DNA of 64,000 bases from Agapetus fuscipes. Lineage: Eukaryota; Arthropoda; Insecta; Trichoptera; Glossosomatidae. Below the pieces are notes generated by a model. It was not told the origin of the DNA, did not search any database, and saw only the letters and a list, made by a program, of their open reading frames with translations. Position 1 is the stretch's first letter; each line of letters begins with the position of its first letter. The position numbers were made by a program, and so were the translations under genes. Of this stretch, positions 12,303-23,125 are shown one piece after another. The stretch lies in NCBI GenBank assembly GCA_951799405.1, contig OX637332.1, forward strand, positions 14,637,001-14,701,000, written 5' to 3'.

Positions 12303-12501
12303 TGCGGCTTTTTGTCTAAAATATCGCCAACGGGGGAGGGATGGGGGGGTGGGTAGGCACGCAATTTTCAAAAGTTCATTTTGTCCGTAAAAATGCTAGG
12401 GGGGGGGGAGGTAGACCCACAATTTGATAGATTTTTCGTAGACCCCCTCTTACAACTTGTAGACCCCCAGAGGTCGACATCGACCACTTTGGGAATCACT
12501 G
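12303..12501. mobile_element. hAT-type MITE, one end kept
   Basis: Homologous to the complete element at 29067-29296: both carry long G runs, TAGGCACGCAATTTT, TTCATTTTGTCC and repeated TCGAC/AGACC motifs. The right end reads CACTTTGGGAATCACTG. Its reverse complement, CAGTGATTCCCAAAGTG, is a typical hAT terminus. The left terminus is not recognisable, so this is a truncated copy. Confidence 0.6.
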
Positions 12502-13184
12502 ATCTAACAGAAACAAGAAGATAATTAATAATATTTTGATATACTCCCAATGCAATTACATTTATAATATATATACAAATTTAAATACCAATTGACAGAT
12601 ACACCATAATAACTCTAACGTCACGACATTCATATAAAAATTAAGATTAAAAACCTACAAGCTTTCTAAAAATTTTTATGGATCCTTTTATTAGCAGGCC
12701 TTTGAGTATTTTTCAAATTCTATTTGTGAAATAGATACTGAGTCCAACTGTAAATAATTATACTGAAAGTGAAAACTAACTTATATGTACGAGTATAGAG
12801 CATCTCAAATGTGTACAATGGGAGCATCATTCTAAATAATAGACCTTACCCCAAGTACACAACTTTACGTTTAAACTCGACGACCGCGACGTTTAGACTC
12901 GATGTATGGAAACTAAACCAGCGCCTCTAGTGAACATTTTATAGACAAATCATTTTTCCTAAGATGCAATGGTTGCGTCTAAAATAATACTTTATTCTTA
13001 TTTTCTCAGCTTGATGGCTATGTTATTTAGTGTTTTTAGTTAATTTTATAAAAAACTAAAAAAAAGACAAACCTTTATTTGAAACACTTCTTTATATTTC
13101 ACTAGTGAAATGTTTATTGATCTTTATTAATCAACCAATTCTATGACTAATATGACGCTGCTTACGCATACCTACTGTAAGAGT
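12502..13184. other. No gene seen
   Basis: Contains a short, slightly GC-richer patch at 12860-12930 with two similar phrases (GACGTTTAGACTCGATG and TTACGTTTAAACTCGACG). No gene or element recognised. Confidence 0.5.
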
Positions 13185-13312
13185 TATTAGTTCACTTATG
13201 TCAATGTCATCCCTGTTTCAGAGAAGGTCGTTAAGAGTGTGCTTGTTTGTGAGCGTCTATTTAATATGAATCTTAAATGTTAATGTATCTTTGCAACTTA
13301 GATTATAGATAG
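13185..13312 (+). repeat. R1 fragment with internal deletion
   Basis: Joins the hairpin segment (CCCTGTTTCAGAGAAGGTCG) directly to the GCTTGTTTGTGAGCG segment, so about 80 bp of the centre is lost. The tail TTAGATTATAGATAG is intact. Confidence 0.7.
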
Positions 13313-14170
13313 AAGAGTATACTTGGCCTGTATGAATATCACTCTAGGTACCTAAAACTACATGCTTGCTTACCCAAAGGTTTGTTTCTTGTTTTATTCT
13401 TAGATATTGAAACAAAAAACTTAATTTTTCTCTTTTATGTATTTCATGCGAATAATGTAAGAAAAAAAATGTGTATTTATGACAGGATAAATATTTATGT
13501 TAGCGGGTTTTTTCTGAGAAATGAAAAATTACGACAAGTTGTTTGGTTCCTTTTTCAATGAAAAATAATAAAACTTACAAAATACAAAATTCACATTGGA
13601 CAATTGCTGTAAAAAAATGATTCTAAAGAAGATAATCGGAAATATAAATTTCAGCAGGCGATAGTTTATTTCAAAACCGATACTCTATGGCATAATGATT
13701 CTCATTGAAATTCCCGATGCTTTGAAAATTAACAAGCTCAATGACTGTTCGGAAAAACCACTATGTGTTCGTCTCATTGTGACATAGATTTTTGCTGACT
13801 CGTCGTTACGTTACAAAATTTTGGTCTTCGTTATTCAATAAGCAATATCTTAACGAGATATGAATGTCTTTTTTTTCGTTAAAAATATACACTAAATTTG
13901 ATTTTTTTCTCTTCTTTCAACTCTCCCGTTTTATCACAATACTTTTCCATTACAAAAGATAAATAAGAGATTTAAGAATTAAAAAAATAATAGAAAATTA
14001 TGGCATTTTTGGATCTGTAGAAATGTTTTGAGGGGCCACCAAGAACATAAATATTATACATTCTCTTTAAAGATAGGTTGTATTTTAATACCGTGATTTG
14101 ATTCGTAAAAATGTCAAAACCCGACTGGATAAAGTCACTCGACTTTTGATCTCACTCTAAGCAATTTATA
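13313..14170. other. No gene seen
   Basis: AT-rich; nothing recognised on either strand. Confidence 0.5.
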
Positions 14171-14173
14171 ATT

Positions 14174-14426
14174 GTTCCTTGACTTATAGGTTGTTATGCG
14201 GCTGACCACCCATTCTGTAAAAAATGGTTCACTTTGCCAATGTCACCCCTGTTTCAGGGAAGGACGGCAAGAGTTGCAAGGCTTATGTTCATTTGAGATT
14301 GGGTTTTTATATTGTAGGTCCACATGCGGCATGTGTTAGCGCGAAATTATACATACCTGCTTGCGGGAATGCATTTAATATAAATCTTAAATGATCTATA
14401 TCTTTGCAGCTTAGATTAGATTAGAC
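14174..14426 (+). repeat. R1 repeat, full length, young subfamily
   Basis: Begins TCCTTGACTTATAGGTTGTT and ends TTAGATTAGATTAGA. It shares GGTTGTTATG, GTGTTAGCGCGAAATT and ATAAATCTTAAATG with the copy at 33938-34192 and differs from it at only a small number of sites. The complete set of stems is present. Confidence 0.9.
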
Positions 14427-14518
14427 AGATGTAACATGATGTAAAGAGCCTACAGTAAGTATGAAAGTACATGCTATACTTTGATACGTTGCGTAAAATA
14501 TCTTTAATAATATTAGGG

Positions 14519-14690
14519 AGATTTATTTGATGACAGCTATTTTCGTAGAAATCACACCTCAAGAGCCTGATAGTTGCTTTAGAAAGCGCTAATTAAGATC
14601 CAGTTTCTATAAGGTTGGATGAACCTTTGTAATTGGTCATGGATAAAGGTGAATGAAGTTTTCAATCTAGCCGGGAGTAAATTTGAAAAA
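14519..14690 (-). mobile_element. SINE-b 3' part, reverse
   Basis: Reverse complement of the SINE-b body: CACACCTCAAGAGCC, then a diverged CCTTTAGTGACCGGTC segment and ATTTACTCCCGGCT. The tRNA-like head is lost. It lies about 200 bp from a + strand SINE-b, so the pair is inverted. Confidence 0.6.
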
Positions 14691-14888
14691 AAAAATGTTT
14701 TCCACTTAAAATGGAACCCACTGGTTTATTATAGACGTAATATTCTATCAATTCTCCATATGACTATCTAAAGTTTCTGCAAAGATTTGAGTCCAGTGTC
14801 TACCTTAAGTTTTCTTTTCTATTTATAGTAAAGTATAGTACTTGGATGGGTGACCGCTCAGGTACACCGCGTGTTGTTGGCACTTGGA

Positions 14889-15172
14889 CCGGTCCGTAGT
14901 CCAGTGGCAACACTTCGGACTCGTAAATGGAAGGTTGTAGATTCGGATCCCGGCGGAGCACAAAAAATATACCATTTATATTTCGAATGTGCTCTTCGCT
15001 GAGTTGAAAAAATCATAAACCTTTACCAAAGACCGGTCACTGAAAGGTCCATCCAACCAACAACAACTGGGTCTTGCTTGAGAATTGGCGCTTTCTAGCT
15101 TTCTCTTCTGGCTCTTGAGGTGTGATACACACAAAAACAGCGCTCACCAAATAAATCATCCTTGTCTTGTCT
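14889..15172 (+). mobile_element. SINE-b, full length (tRNA-derived)
   Basis: The head is tRNA-like: GTCCGTAGTCCAGTGGCAAC (A-box region) and GTAGATTCGGATCCC (B-box region, one or two changes). The body runs through GAGCACAAAAAATATACC, AAGACCGGTCACTGAAAGG and CTCTTGAGGTGTGATACAC to CACCAAATAAATCATCC. The (CTTGT)n run that follows is shared with the adjoining LINE-x 3' end, so the two elements abut tail to tail. Confidence 0.75.
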
Positions 15173-15183
15173 TGTCTTGTATC

Positions 15184-15580
15184 CTGCCGCCATTCCTCTA
15201 GGGGTGGCCAGTACCTCCACATAAGTGCCTCCACTTGACTCTGTCCCTGCATACTTCTTTCATCTCATCTAATTTCATCACTCTTTTCATGCATGCTCTT
15301 CTCTTGTTTCCACTCTGTAAATTCCATTCATTCGCAATCTCACTTATCTGATCAATCCATTCTTTTCTAGGTCTTCCCCTTCCACGCTTACCTATTACAT
15401 TCCCTTTATACACTCTTTTTGTCAGTCGGTCTTCATTCATCCTTTCAATATGTCCAAGCCATCGCATCACACTTCTTTGAACTTTCACTTTCACGCTTTC
15501 TTTTACTCCGCATTCATTCAGAACCCATTCGTTTCTCACTCTATCTTTTAGTGTTTTTCCTGTCATACTTCTCAAATGAA
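15184..15580 (-). pseudogene. LINE-x: C-terminal reverse-transcriptase ORF fragment
   Basis: A 125-codon minus-strand frame (15198-15575) has the hallmark C-terminal region of insect non-LTR retrotransposon ORF2. It contains RWLGHIERM, then a basic RGRGRPRKEWID segment and a closing EMKEVCRDRVKWR. It is a 5'-truncated copy: no endonuclease or RT catalytic motifs are present. The 3' end runs into an (ACAAG)n tail on the minus strand. Fragments of the same family occur at 33688-33850, 49772-49880 and 61975-62320. The exact clade is not assigned. The reading frame is still open to the end, so this copy is fairly recent, but it is not a functional gene. Confidence 0.75.
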
Positions 15581-16731
15581 CCTAATATTATTATTATTTT
15601 TAAAAAGAACCAAATAACTATAATCTACAGCAGGCTTGTCAAACTGGTATTGGTCAAACACGAGGCCTTTCAACACATAGTTGTGGCCTTTTTTCTTGAA
15701 AAAACGAATCTGAACTTTTCAATTTGACCGCCATTTTTTAAACTGCTAACGTTTCTACCTCCTCCGTCGAAGATCTTCAAGTGATGGAAAAAAAATTGCC
15801 TTCGGTCCTTTGCGGCTCACAACATATGTACTTGTTCTACCAAAAAACAATATATATATATATTTAACTTTCCTGTCCAATAAAAAGAGAACATGCCATT
15901 TTATATCAAAGGAAAAAGTGAGTGCATTAATAATAATTGAGGTATTTAATTCAACAAATCTGGGTTGAGTTTCGGAATAAATTTGATATTTATTTAGTTC
16001 ACACAATTTTATTAACGTGAATGCGACGTCCTCAAAAGTCGAGATGAATATTTGAATTCATAATTTGCACATGGCACGCTAGCAAAGCATCACACCCGAA
16101 ACAATGTAATCCATTAAACATTGTCCGCGGACCACTTCTCTACCCAGCGTAAACTTTACGTTGAATAACACACGCGTTGGAAAGTAATTGACTTTAGAAA
16201 ATAACACAACGATAAGACGTAAATGTTTCGATTGGACGTTGAAGATTTTTTTTATTTTCGTGGCTCTTATTATAATGTATAGTTCTGGCAATTACGATTT
16301 TATTGATAGCCCGTCGGCCACTTGAAATATCGGAATGATGTAGTGCGTATTTGAAAAAAACTGTTAGCCGACCGAGCCATTAATTAGTAAACTTGCTCGG
16401 TTCACAAAAATACAAGCGGATTAGTTATTGGATCACCTGCTGGAGATCATTTTTCCTCTTCGAAATTGCTGTTGGATTTTTTGTGCTACTTTTTTTTACG
16501 TTGATTCTATAGTAAGAGTGAAATTTAGTACGACACCCTCCGTAGGTAGTTAATAGCACCGCATTCTTAAATACATGTTGATTGAAACAAAACATCAACT
16601 TGTAGGTACGCTACTAAGAATTTACCCACAATATATTTGTGACGCTTGGACATTAGGGTGCATCGTTGCATGTATGGAAAATATGTAAATATATTATGCC
16701 ACGTTTATGCCATTCTTAAGTCGCCACTCTT
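15581..16731. other. No gene seen
   Basis: AT-rich; open frames of 70-102 codons are chance or continue out of LINE-x. An (AT)n run lies at 15850-15864. Confidence 0.5.
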
Positions 16732-17064
16732 GTCCGGTCGATAGCTCAGGTGGTAGAGTGCTTGCATTCCATGCCGAAAGCTCGGGTTCGAATCCCATCG
16801 AGGGTGTCAGAAATGATTTCCCGTTTCGGTGTTTATTTCAAACCCCGAAATAAAATACCGGCAAGGTTTACTCAGCCTTCACAAGAAATGAGTACCAGCG
16901 CTCTCGGGAGCTGGGAAACCTCCACTTCAACTGAAGTGATTGGCGTAAGGCCGGCCCCCTTACCTGTAAAAATAAATAGGTGCAACTCGCCACATGCGAC
17001 CCCTTCGGGGAAAACGCGGCAAGAAGTTACACTATATGTGTAGCTCAGTTGCGTTTTTTTTTTT
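16732..17064 (+). mobile_element. SINE-a, full length (tRNA-derived)
   Basis: Pol III promoter boxes are clear: A box TAGCTCAGGTGGTAGAG, B box GGTTCGAATCC. The non-tRNA body (GATTTCCCGTTTCGGTG, ACTCAGCCTTCACAAGAAAT, CCTGTAAAAATAAATAGG, CGGCAAGAAGTTACACTA) ends in TAGCTCAGTTGCG and a T run. Note that TAGCTCAGTTG occurs near both ends. Confidence 0.88.
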
Positions 17065-17952
17065 AGTCCTAACCAATCAGGGAAAAGTGAAATTTATTAT
17101 CATAACATTTTTTTAATTATAAAAAACGCACTTTTTTAATGAAATGATCTTTTTATGTGTCGGCCTGAATAAGTTTTATTTTCCAACAATCAACAGCCCC
17201 TAAACATTATATATATAAATATATATATTTATATATATATACATATATATCATATGTATGTATCAGGAAAATAAATTGAATAAACTCTAGATTTTGTAGG
17301 GTTTGTGTATTCACACAGTGAAAAATCATTTTATTTAAAAAATTTTTTTTTTTTCTTAAACGTAGTTTAATCTCTTGATAATGACCTGAGTATTGAAGGT
17401 CGAAAGTGCTCGAGATATAAAATATTATTGAGAAAATTATACTACGTTTAAGAATTTTTATTTTTATTTTAAATAAATAAACTCTCACTACATCCTTTAT
17501 TTTTAAACATTAAAGGAGATATCGCTTATTGCTTTTATTGGGATTATTCTTCAAGCAATGAATGTATTAAAGTTTTTTTACGTTAACCATTTTTTTGAAA
17601 AAATATACAAATTGATAACTCAGATAATTATTCGTTTTGTAAGATTTGTCTTAGTAAAATATGCATAAGTGTGAACTTACACGTACTTGTGTGCTTGCGC
17701 GTATTAAGAGTTTATCTGAAATGTACTTTATTTGTACTTAGATTATCATAAATCGATTTTAGAATGGTTTAACCTTTAACCCAATACATCACACATAATA
17801 ACGGAAATATATTTTGTAATAGTTTGATTTTTGTATAAATTTATATTGCAGATTTTTGTTTTTCTTAACCCTTCCACTTTTGAGAAAACCATATTCGTTT
17901 GTTTTACTCATACGGCTACCCATAGGCACATATTACCAAAATTGCTGCCCTT
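17065..17952. other. AT-rich stretch with R1-like remnant
   Basis: Contains an (AT)n tract at 17208-17250 and, at 17651-17745, faint R1 order (GTGAACTTACACGTACTTG, then GTGCTTGCGCG, then TACTTAGATTATC). No gene seen. Confidence 0.45.
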
Positions 17953-18265
17953 GTCCTCGTAGCTCAGTTGGTACAGTCTTTGCATTCCATGCCGTGAGCT
18001 CGGGTTCGAATCACACTGAGGGTGTCAGAAATGATTTTCTCTTTCGGTGTTTATTTCAATGTCTCAAATATAATAATGGCAAGGTTTCTCAGCCTTCACA
18101 AGAAATGAGTACCAGCCCCCTCGGGAGTTGGGAAACCCCTCACTACAACTGAAGTGGTTGGCGAAAGGCCGGCCCCCTTACCTGTAAAAATAAAAAGGTT
18201 TCACTCGCCACATGCGAAACCCTTCGGGGGTAGCGTGGCAAGAAGTTACACTATTTTGCTGCACA
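17953..18265 (+). mobile_element. SINE-a, full length
   Basis: A box TAGCTCAGTTGGTACAG and B box GGTTCGAATCAC, both slightly worn, and the full body up to GGCAAGAAGTTACACTATTT. Two codirectional SINE-a copies (this and 16732) lie 0.9 kb apart. Confidence 0.85.
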
Positions 18266-18620
18266 TTACTAATTATATAAGCGACAAATTAAGTACTTAA
18301 TTACCATACTGAAAATTTACAAATAATCGTATGAGCTGTTTTTGAGAAAAGTTGGTTGGTCGTTCAAGTTGGCAATATGCCTTCCAACTTATATTATAGA
18401 CTGAAGCGGATAATACGCGCAGCATTAGCATTCACAACAATATGAAACTGGATTTGAAACTTCTTTTAGCGGTGTAAGTATGGCCTGCGGATATGAGGTC
18501 ATTACATCCAGCGAGTTAACGATCTCTACATGTGTTTTCATACATTGTATAAGACGTAATTAATCGATGCGACAGAGCTTTCACACTCTATATATATTAG
18601 AGCATTATACATATACCTAA

Positions 18621-19058
18621 TAGGGTATTTGCAATAGTGAGGAATTTGGTAAAAACTGTATAATTTTGTTAGATAACGATAAACATATAAACAAGGGCCT
18701 AATTTCAAGTCCTAAATAAATTTATATAATTTTAAATTTGAAAAAGATCTTTTGAAAATTTTGACCGGTTTTGAAACGGATGTGCGATCCGTCAACGAAA
18801 TTTGTAGCCCCCGTGACGTCATTTTCTTGTATCGACAACGCTGCTGGTATTGCGATGGCTATAAAAAGTCAAAGAAAATGACGTCACAGCCGAAAATTCA
18901 ATCCAAGGAGCGTTTTGGCGCGTAAATTCAAAATTCATTTTTTGAACATGAATTACTTTGTAGAAAAAGCAAGTAAAAATAAAATTCAAAAAGTTTTGTG
19001 AAAAGCAAATATAAAGGAATTTAAATCCACAATAATTTTTTTTTGTGAAATTTCCCTA
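18621..19058. mobile_element. TA-flanked MITE with CRE-bearing stem
   Basis: Ends TAGGGTATTT (18621) and AAATTTCCCTA (19048-19058) are imperfect inverted repeats with TA at the outside, as in Tc1/mariner-type MITEs. Inside lies a second, perfect 16-bp inverted repeat, GTGACGTCATTTTCTT at 18813-18828 and its complement at 18872-18887. Each arm contains the palindrome TGACGTCA, the canonical CREB/ATF site. Confidence 0.55.
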
Positions 19059-19185
19059 TTGAATATTCAACATTGAAGATTCGTATCAGTCAATCTTATC
19101 GGCTAAAATCACATCGTTTGAAATATATAACTTAGCTTAATAGCTTTAATATTGTTGACGGAATCTCGAAACCATCTACAGTTTA

Positions 19186-19275
19186 TCTATAATCTAAGTG
19201 GCAAAGATATATTGGCATGTAAGTTCGCGCTTACACATGCTGGATGTGTACGTTACAAACCTCACATGAGCATAA
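19186..19275 (-). repeat. R1 fragment (tail half)
   Basis: Starts with CTATAATCTAAGTGGCAAAG, lacks about 35 bp near AATGCAT, and stops after CCTCACATGAGCATA. Confidence 0.65.
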
Positions 19276-19354
19276 TGTAATAATAATATTCATGGTTTTA
19301 ATTTTAATTGGGTTGTAAGTTTTTTATTTAAATTTATGAAATTATTGTATTCCT

Positions 19355-19590
19355 TGAGGCTGATCCCCCATTCTCTTAAAAAATGGTTCACTTTGCCAAT
19401 GTCACGCATATTTCAGGGAAGGTTGGCAAAATTTGCAGGGCTTATGCTCATTTGAGATTTGGTTTTAATTTGTTAGTAGACATTCAGAATTTGTACGCGC
19501 TAACTTACAAGTGCCTGTTTGTGGGCATGCATTTGATATGAGTTTTGAATGTTCATGTATCTTTACAGCTTTGATTATAGATTATATATT
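19355..19590 (+). repeat. R1 repeat, nearly full length
   Basis: Head reads TCCTTGAGGCTGATCCCCC with a deletion of about 15 bp. Tail GATTATAGATTATATATT. The centre is of the TTCAGAATTTGT type, with no perfect palindrome. Confidence 0.8.
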
Positions 19591-19969
19591 TTTGGGCAAG
19601 CAGCTCTCGGCATGGAATACAAGCTTTCTACCAACTGAACTATTGACCAGTCCGAGGGACTTCTAAAAAAAATAAGGAAAGGAAAACGGAGAACAACTGC
19701 TTTTGAAAAGCTTTGCAAAAGCAAACCATATACGAGGAAACACTCGTGCTCTGAGGTCACACGTTACGTAGATACCTGGCTATTGTGTAGGCAACATTGA
19801 TAGTAGAGCGTTGCGCTATACCTACAGTGATACATGACTTTCACTCTCTCGTACTCGGGCTCCAGTATCACCGAATATGGAAGAAATGGGACGGTGGGTG
19901 CTCGCCAATTGGCCACTGCGATGTAACGACATGAATCTTGAAATATTTTTTCTTAACAACATAACACTA

Positions 19970-20288
19970 GTCCGGTCGATAGCTCAGTTGGTAGAGGGCT
20001 TGCATTCCTTGCCGAGAGCAAGGCTTCGAATCTCACTGAGGGTATCAGAAATTATTTCCCATTCCGGTGTTTATTTCAAAACCCAAAATAAGGTTTACTC
20101 AGCCTTCACAAGAAATGAGTTACAGCCCCCTCGGGAGCTGGGACACCACGACTTCAACTGAAGTGGTTGGCGTAAGGGGGGCGCCCTTACCTGTAAAAAT
20201 AAATAGGTTCCACTCGCCATTTGCGAAATCCTTCGGGGATAACGTGCCAAGAAGTTACAGTATATATGTAGCTTAGTTGCATTTAGTT
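19970..20288 (+). mobile_element. SINE-a, full length
   Basis: Boxes TAGCTCAGTTGGTAGAG and GCTTCGAATCTC. The body is intact except for a short deletion after AAACCCAAAATA. It ends in GTAGCTTAGTTGCATTTAG. Confidence 0.88.
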
Positions 20289-20358
20289 GCACTTAACAGA
20301 CTTCCATTACATTAATACTTTATTTTTATACTAAGCTACATATTTTATAAAAAAAAAA

Positions 20359-20480
20359 AATCTAAATTGCAAAGATACATCAACATTTAAGATTCACATT
20401 AAATGCATGTCTACAAGCAGACACATGTACGTCCGTGCTTACAAATGCCGCATGTGTACTTGCAAATTAAAATCCAGCTT
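20359..20480 (-). repeat. R1 fragment (tail half)
   Basis: Runs from AATCTAAATTGCAAAG to AAATTAAAATCCAG. Here the outer segment facing the tail keeps a CAAGCAGACACATGTACG form. Confidence 0.7.
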
Positions 20481-21060
20481 ATAAAATTGAATAGCATTGC
20501 TCTTCACAAATGTATTGAATTTTTGAGGATGTGGGTAACTTAATTATTTTTTTTTCTTTCTAGATATAATAACGTTTGCCTACATGCAATAAAAGAACGT
20601 GAAAATATTTCCATTCTCACATGAAGCAGTGCTAAACTATCCAGTACTGATAATACGTAACACAGGTCAGAGCAACTATAGAAATTGCTCGCGAACAAGG
20701 TCCAAGACCACTGCCGTACTAGCAACACTTAGCTATTCCTATTTTCACTGCCATTACGCTACACGAGTACACAAGCGCTGTTAACATTATTATCGAAAAT
20801 CGTGACCAAACTATAACTGCAAGTCTGCAACTCTCAGCTGACGTTTTATAATTATCTTTGTTCAGGTGAACGAAAAAAGTAAAATAAAGGGCGAGAATAA
20901 TAACGATTAGTATCTGAGGTACAAAAATCTTTGGAATACGATCCTTAACTACGCATTTAAGTAAGTCGGAAGATGTAGATTCATGTACACACAATTAAGT
21001 TAATTACCTACTTTAATTTGCGAGAATAAATGAACGAAAACTTTTCATATCGTTCCTTTA
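20481..21060. other. No gene seen
   Basis: Overlapping open frames of 61-91 codons on both strands have no recognisable content. Confidence 0.5.
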
Positions 21061-21085
21061 TACAGGGTGAACCTTGGAAAATATT

Positions 21086-21308
21086 TCTGTGCCTCCTGTG
21101 AAAAGTGATACAACTCGAGTTATACCGTTTTTGAGTTTTTTGCATAGAAATAGGACAAAGTGAAAGAAAATGTTTTTATCTACAAAATAAGGTACTTTTG
21201 TGTAACCTAGCTCACTTAGTTCATGAATTAGAATTTTTTAAATCTTGTTTTTGCTCTCCTGTAAAATGATGATTTTTGAATTGTATCACTTTTCACAGGA
21301 GGCACAGA
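21086..21308. repeat. Perfect 28-bp inverted repeat
   Basis: TCTGTGCCTCCTGTGAAAAG plus GTGATACAA (21086-21113) is repeated exactly inverted at 21281-21308, 167 bp apart. The left arm is preceded by TACAGGGTGAACC. Probably the core of a foldback MITE whose outer ends I could not fix. Confidence 0.75.
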
Positions 21309-22210
21309 TTTGTTATACTATTTCACGCGTATTATAATATATGGGTGATATAACTAATACAAAAATATTGTATACATACGATCCTTTTTTACTCTGCAAT
21401 TTAAATTTATTTACGGTTCTTTCGTCAAGATAATGCGTTTTGGTAAATAATGTGGTTAACTGATATTTCTTAGAAAAGATTAACTTGTGTATGGACTGTA
21501 GTGAGAATTGGATTGCGCCAATAGTTTTATTTTATTTCATCTATGAATTATGTATCCCTTATAAAATGTAGGATAGCAGCATTGTAATTAAAAACATAAC
21601 AAAAATAAAAAAACATTTTTTTCATGCGCACCATTTTTTTATTTTTTGTTAAATAAGTGATAATGTGAACGGCTAGATGACAGCTAATGGAGGGCGCTGT
21701 TATAACTTTGCGGTCATTGAACTCCTAAAATCTATGGGTGTTTGTTTTTCTCCGACATAATATTTCTTGTATTTTAGTGACTCAGCTAACAACACATTGA
21801 ACTATAAAAAGTGACTTTTTACAAAATGGCGAAATCCCAAGTTCAGTGTCGATCCGTACACCTTGTGTTCCCGATGTATAGACAAGAACCTCACAAGAAG
21901 TTCGTTATAATGAAGACTGGCATTTTATCTTTTCTTGAATGTGCAAGTAGGTACACAACAATGGCATAATAATCTGTGCTTTATTTACAAATATTACAGG
22001 CATATTTTTGTTGATTTAACGCAATGAAAGCTAATATCCTGTGTCCACATTTTCTCACATTACGGGTTACATCAAGCGTTTCTCCAGACCAGCTTGGCCG
22101 TGAATAGAAACTCTCGGAAGTTGTTATTTCCATGTAAGAGGTTTTAGCATCGATCGACTAAGACGCCAATCGGCAATAAAACTATTCTGCTAACATTATC
22201 GCATCGCTAT
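21309..22210. other. No gene seen
   Basis: Unique, AT-rich, with a few GC-richer words near 21660-21720. No coding or repeat feature recognised. Confidence 0.5.
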
Positions 22211-23125
22211 TTAATGATAGAACGTCCAGTGGTCTGTCCTGCCGGAAGGTGCTTCCGGAAGGACGTGCCGGCGGTCTCGGGTCCTGCCAGTAGGACTCAT
22301 TTTATCGTTAAATTTGTATGGACTTTCCTCACTGGTCCTGCCGGCAGGCCCGACTCGCCGTGCGTAACGAATGCGGGTAGAAGTAGACAACCTTTTGATG
22401 ACATTCTAGTTATGCTTATAATTCTAACAATAAGTTTTGGTATAATTCTAACAAAAGTATAGTAACATGTAATTGGAGGTTGAGAATTGTATTGGAGTAC
22501 TTAAAAGTGAGTGTGAGATATGTGTATGGGTGTTTTGTATATTTCAGAAAAAAATGGGTGTATAAAATAAGGTGAATAATAAAGAACTGCTCATATTTAT
22601 TTTGCTATTTATTTATTCCTACACAAACAAGATTTAGTAATAAACTGCGTATTAGTAAATACTGCGTTGTCGAAATGTCCAAACAAAATTTCTTTAGGAA
22701 CGGTTGAAACTTTTCGATCTATGTCCCAAAACACCCATACAAAGTTGTTTTTTACTTTTCTTACTGTGTCAGAACAATGATATGTATTTTTGTTACAAAT
22801 ACAAAAATGTATTTTGAAACAATAAGTACTATCGTAGTCGTCCCCAAAATGTTCACGACCCCACGTGTTTTCGCCATTGTGTTCATAGAAGAATGTCGCT
22901 TTAGCGCGAAAGCGCACCCCTCGACTTATACTCGCAGCCATTTAGGCCCAACTGATCGTATCGGCATGATTTAAAATTTCGCTAAGAGCCAATGAGATGC
23001 ACTATGTATCAAAAAAAATTACGTCCTGCTACAAGGCCTAGAAGTCCTCAAATAAACAGAAAACGCGCGTCCTACCGGTAGGACGTAAGGTCCCGCGGGT
23101 AGGACGCTGGACTTTCTATCATTAA
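22211..23125. mobile_element. TTAA-flanked element with GC-rich subterminal palindromes
   Basis: TTAA at 22211-22214 is followed by TGATAGAACGTCCAG, and the other end reads CTGGACTTTCTATCA followed by TTAA (23122-23125). Next to both ends are copies of a palindromic word of the form GTCCTRCCGGYAGGAC (for example 23067-23082), in strong contrast to the AT-rich surroundings. The duplicated TTAA suggests a piggyBac-type insertion, though the tips do not start with the usual CC. Length about 915 bp; no transposase seen. Confidence 0.6.
22609..22941 (-). CDS. Unknown 110-codon ORF inside the TTAA element
   Basis: I do not recognise this protein. It starts MAASISRGVRFR, with an A at -3 of the start codon, and ends KSCLCRNK. 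It has seven cysteines, with a CICNKNTYHC cluster in the middle that could bind zinc, and many aromatic residues. The composition is varied and not low complexity, and it lies wholly between the two ends of the 22211-23125 element. It could be a residual element-encoded protein, a captured exon, or chance. No promoter or splice evidence was seen. Confidence 0.3.
   Translation of the reverse strand: MAASISRGVRFRAKATFFYEHNGENTWGREHFGDDYDSTYCFKIHFCICNKNTYHCSDTVRKVKNNFVWVFWDIDRKVSTVPKEILFGHFDNAVFTNTQFITKSCLCRNK

Noticed and set aside
16732..16810. tRNA gene candidates at 16732, 17953, 19970, 46400 (reverse), 47500 (reverse) and the SINE-b/c heads
   Set aside because: The A and B boxes are good, but each is fused to the same SINE body and the cloverleaf is not completed with an acceptor stem; these are SINE heads.
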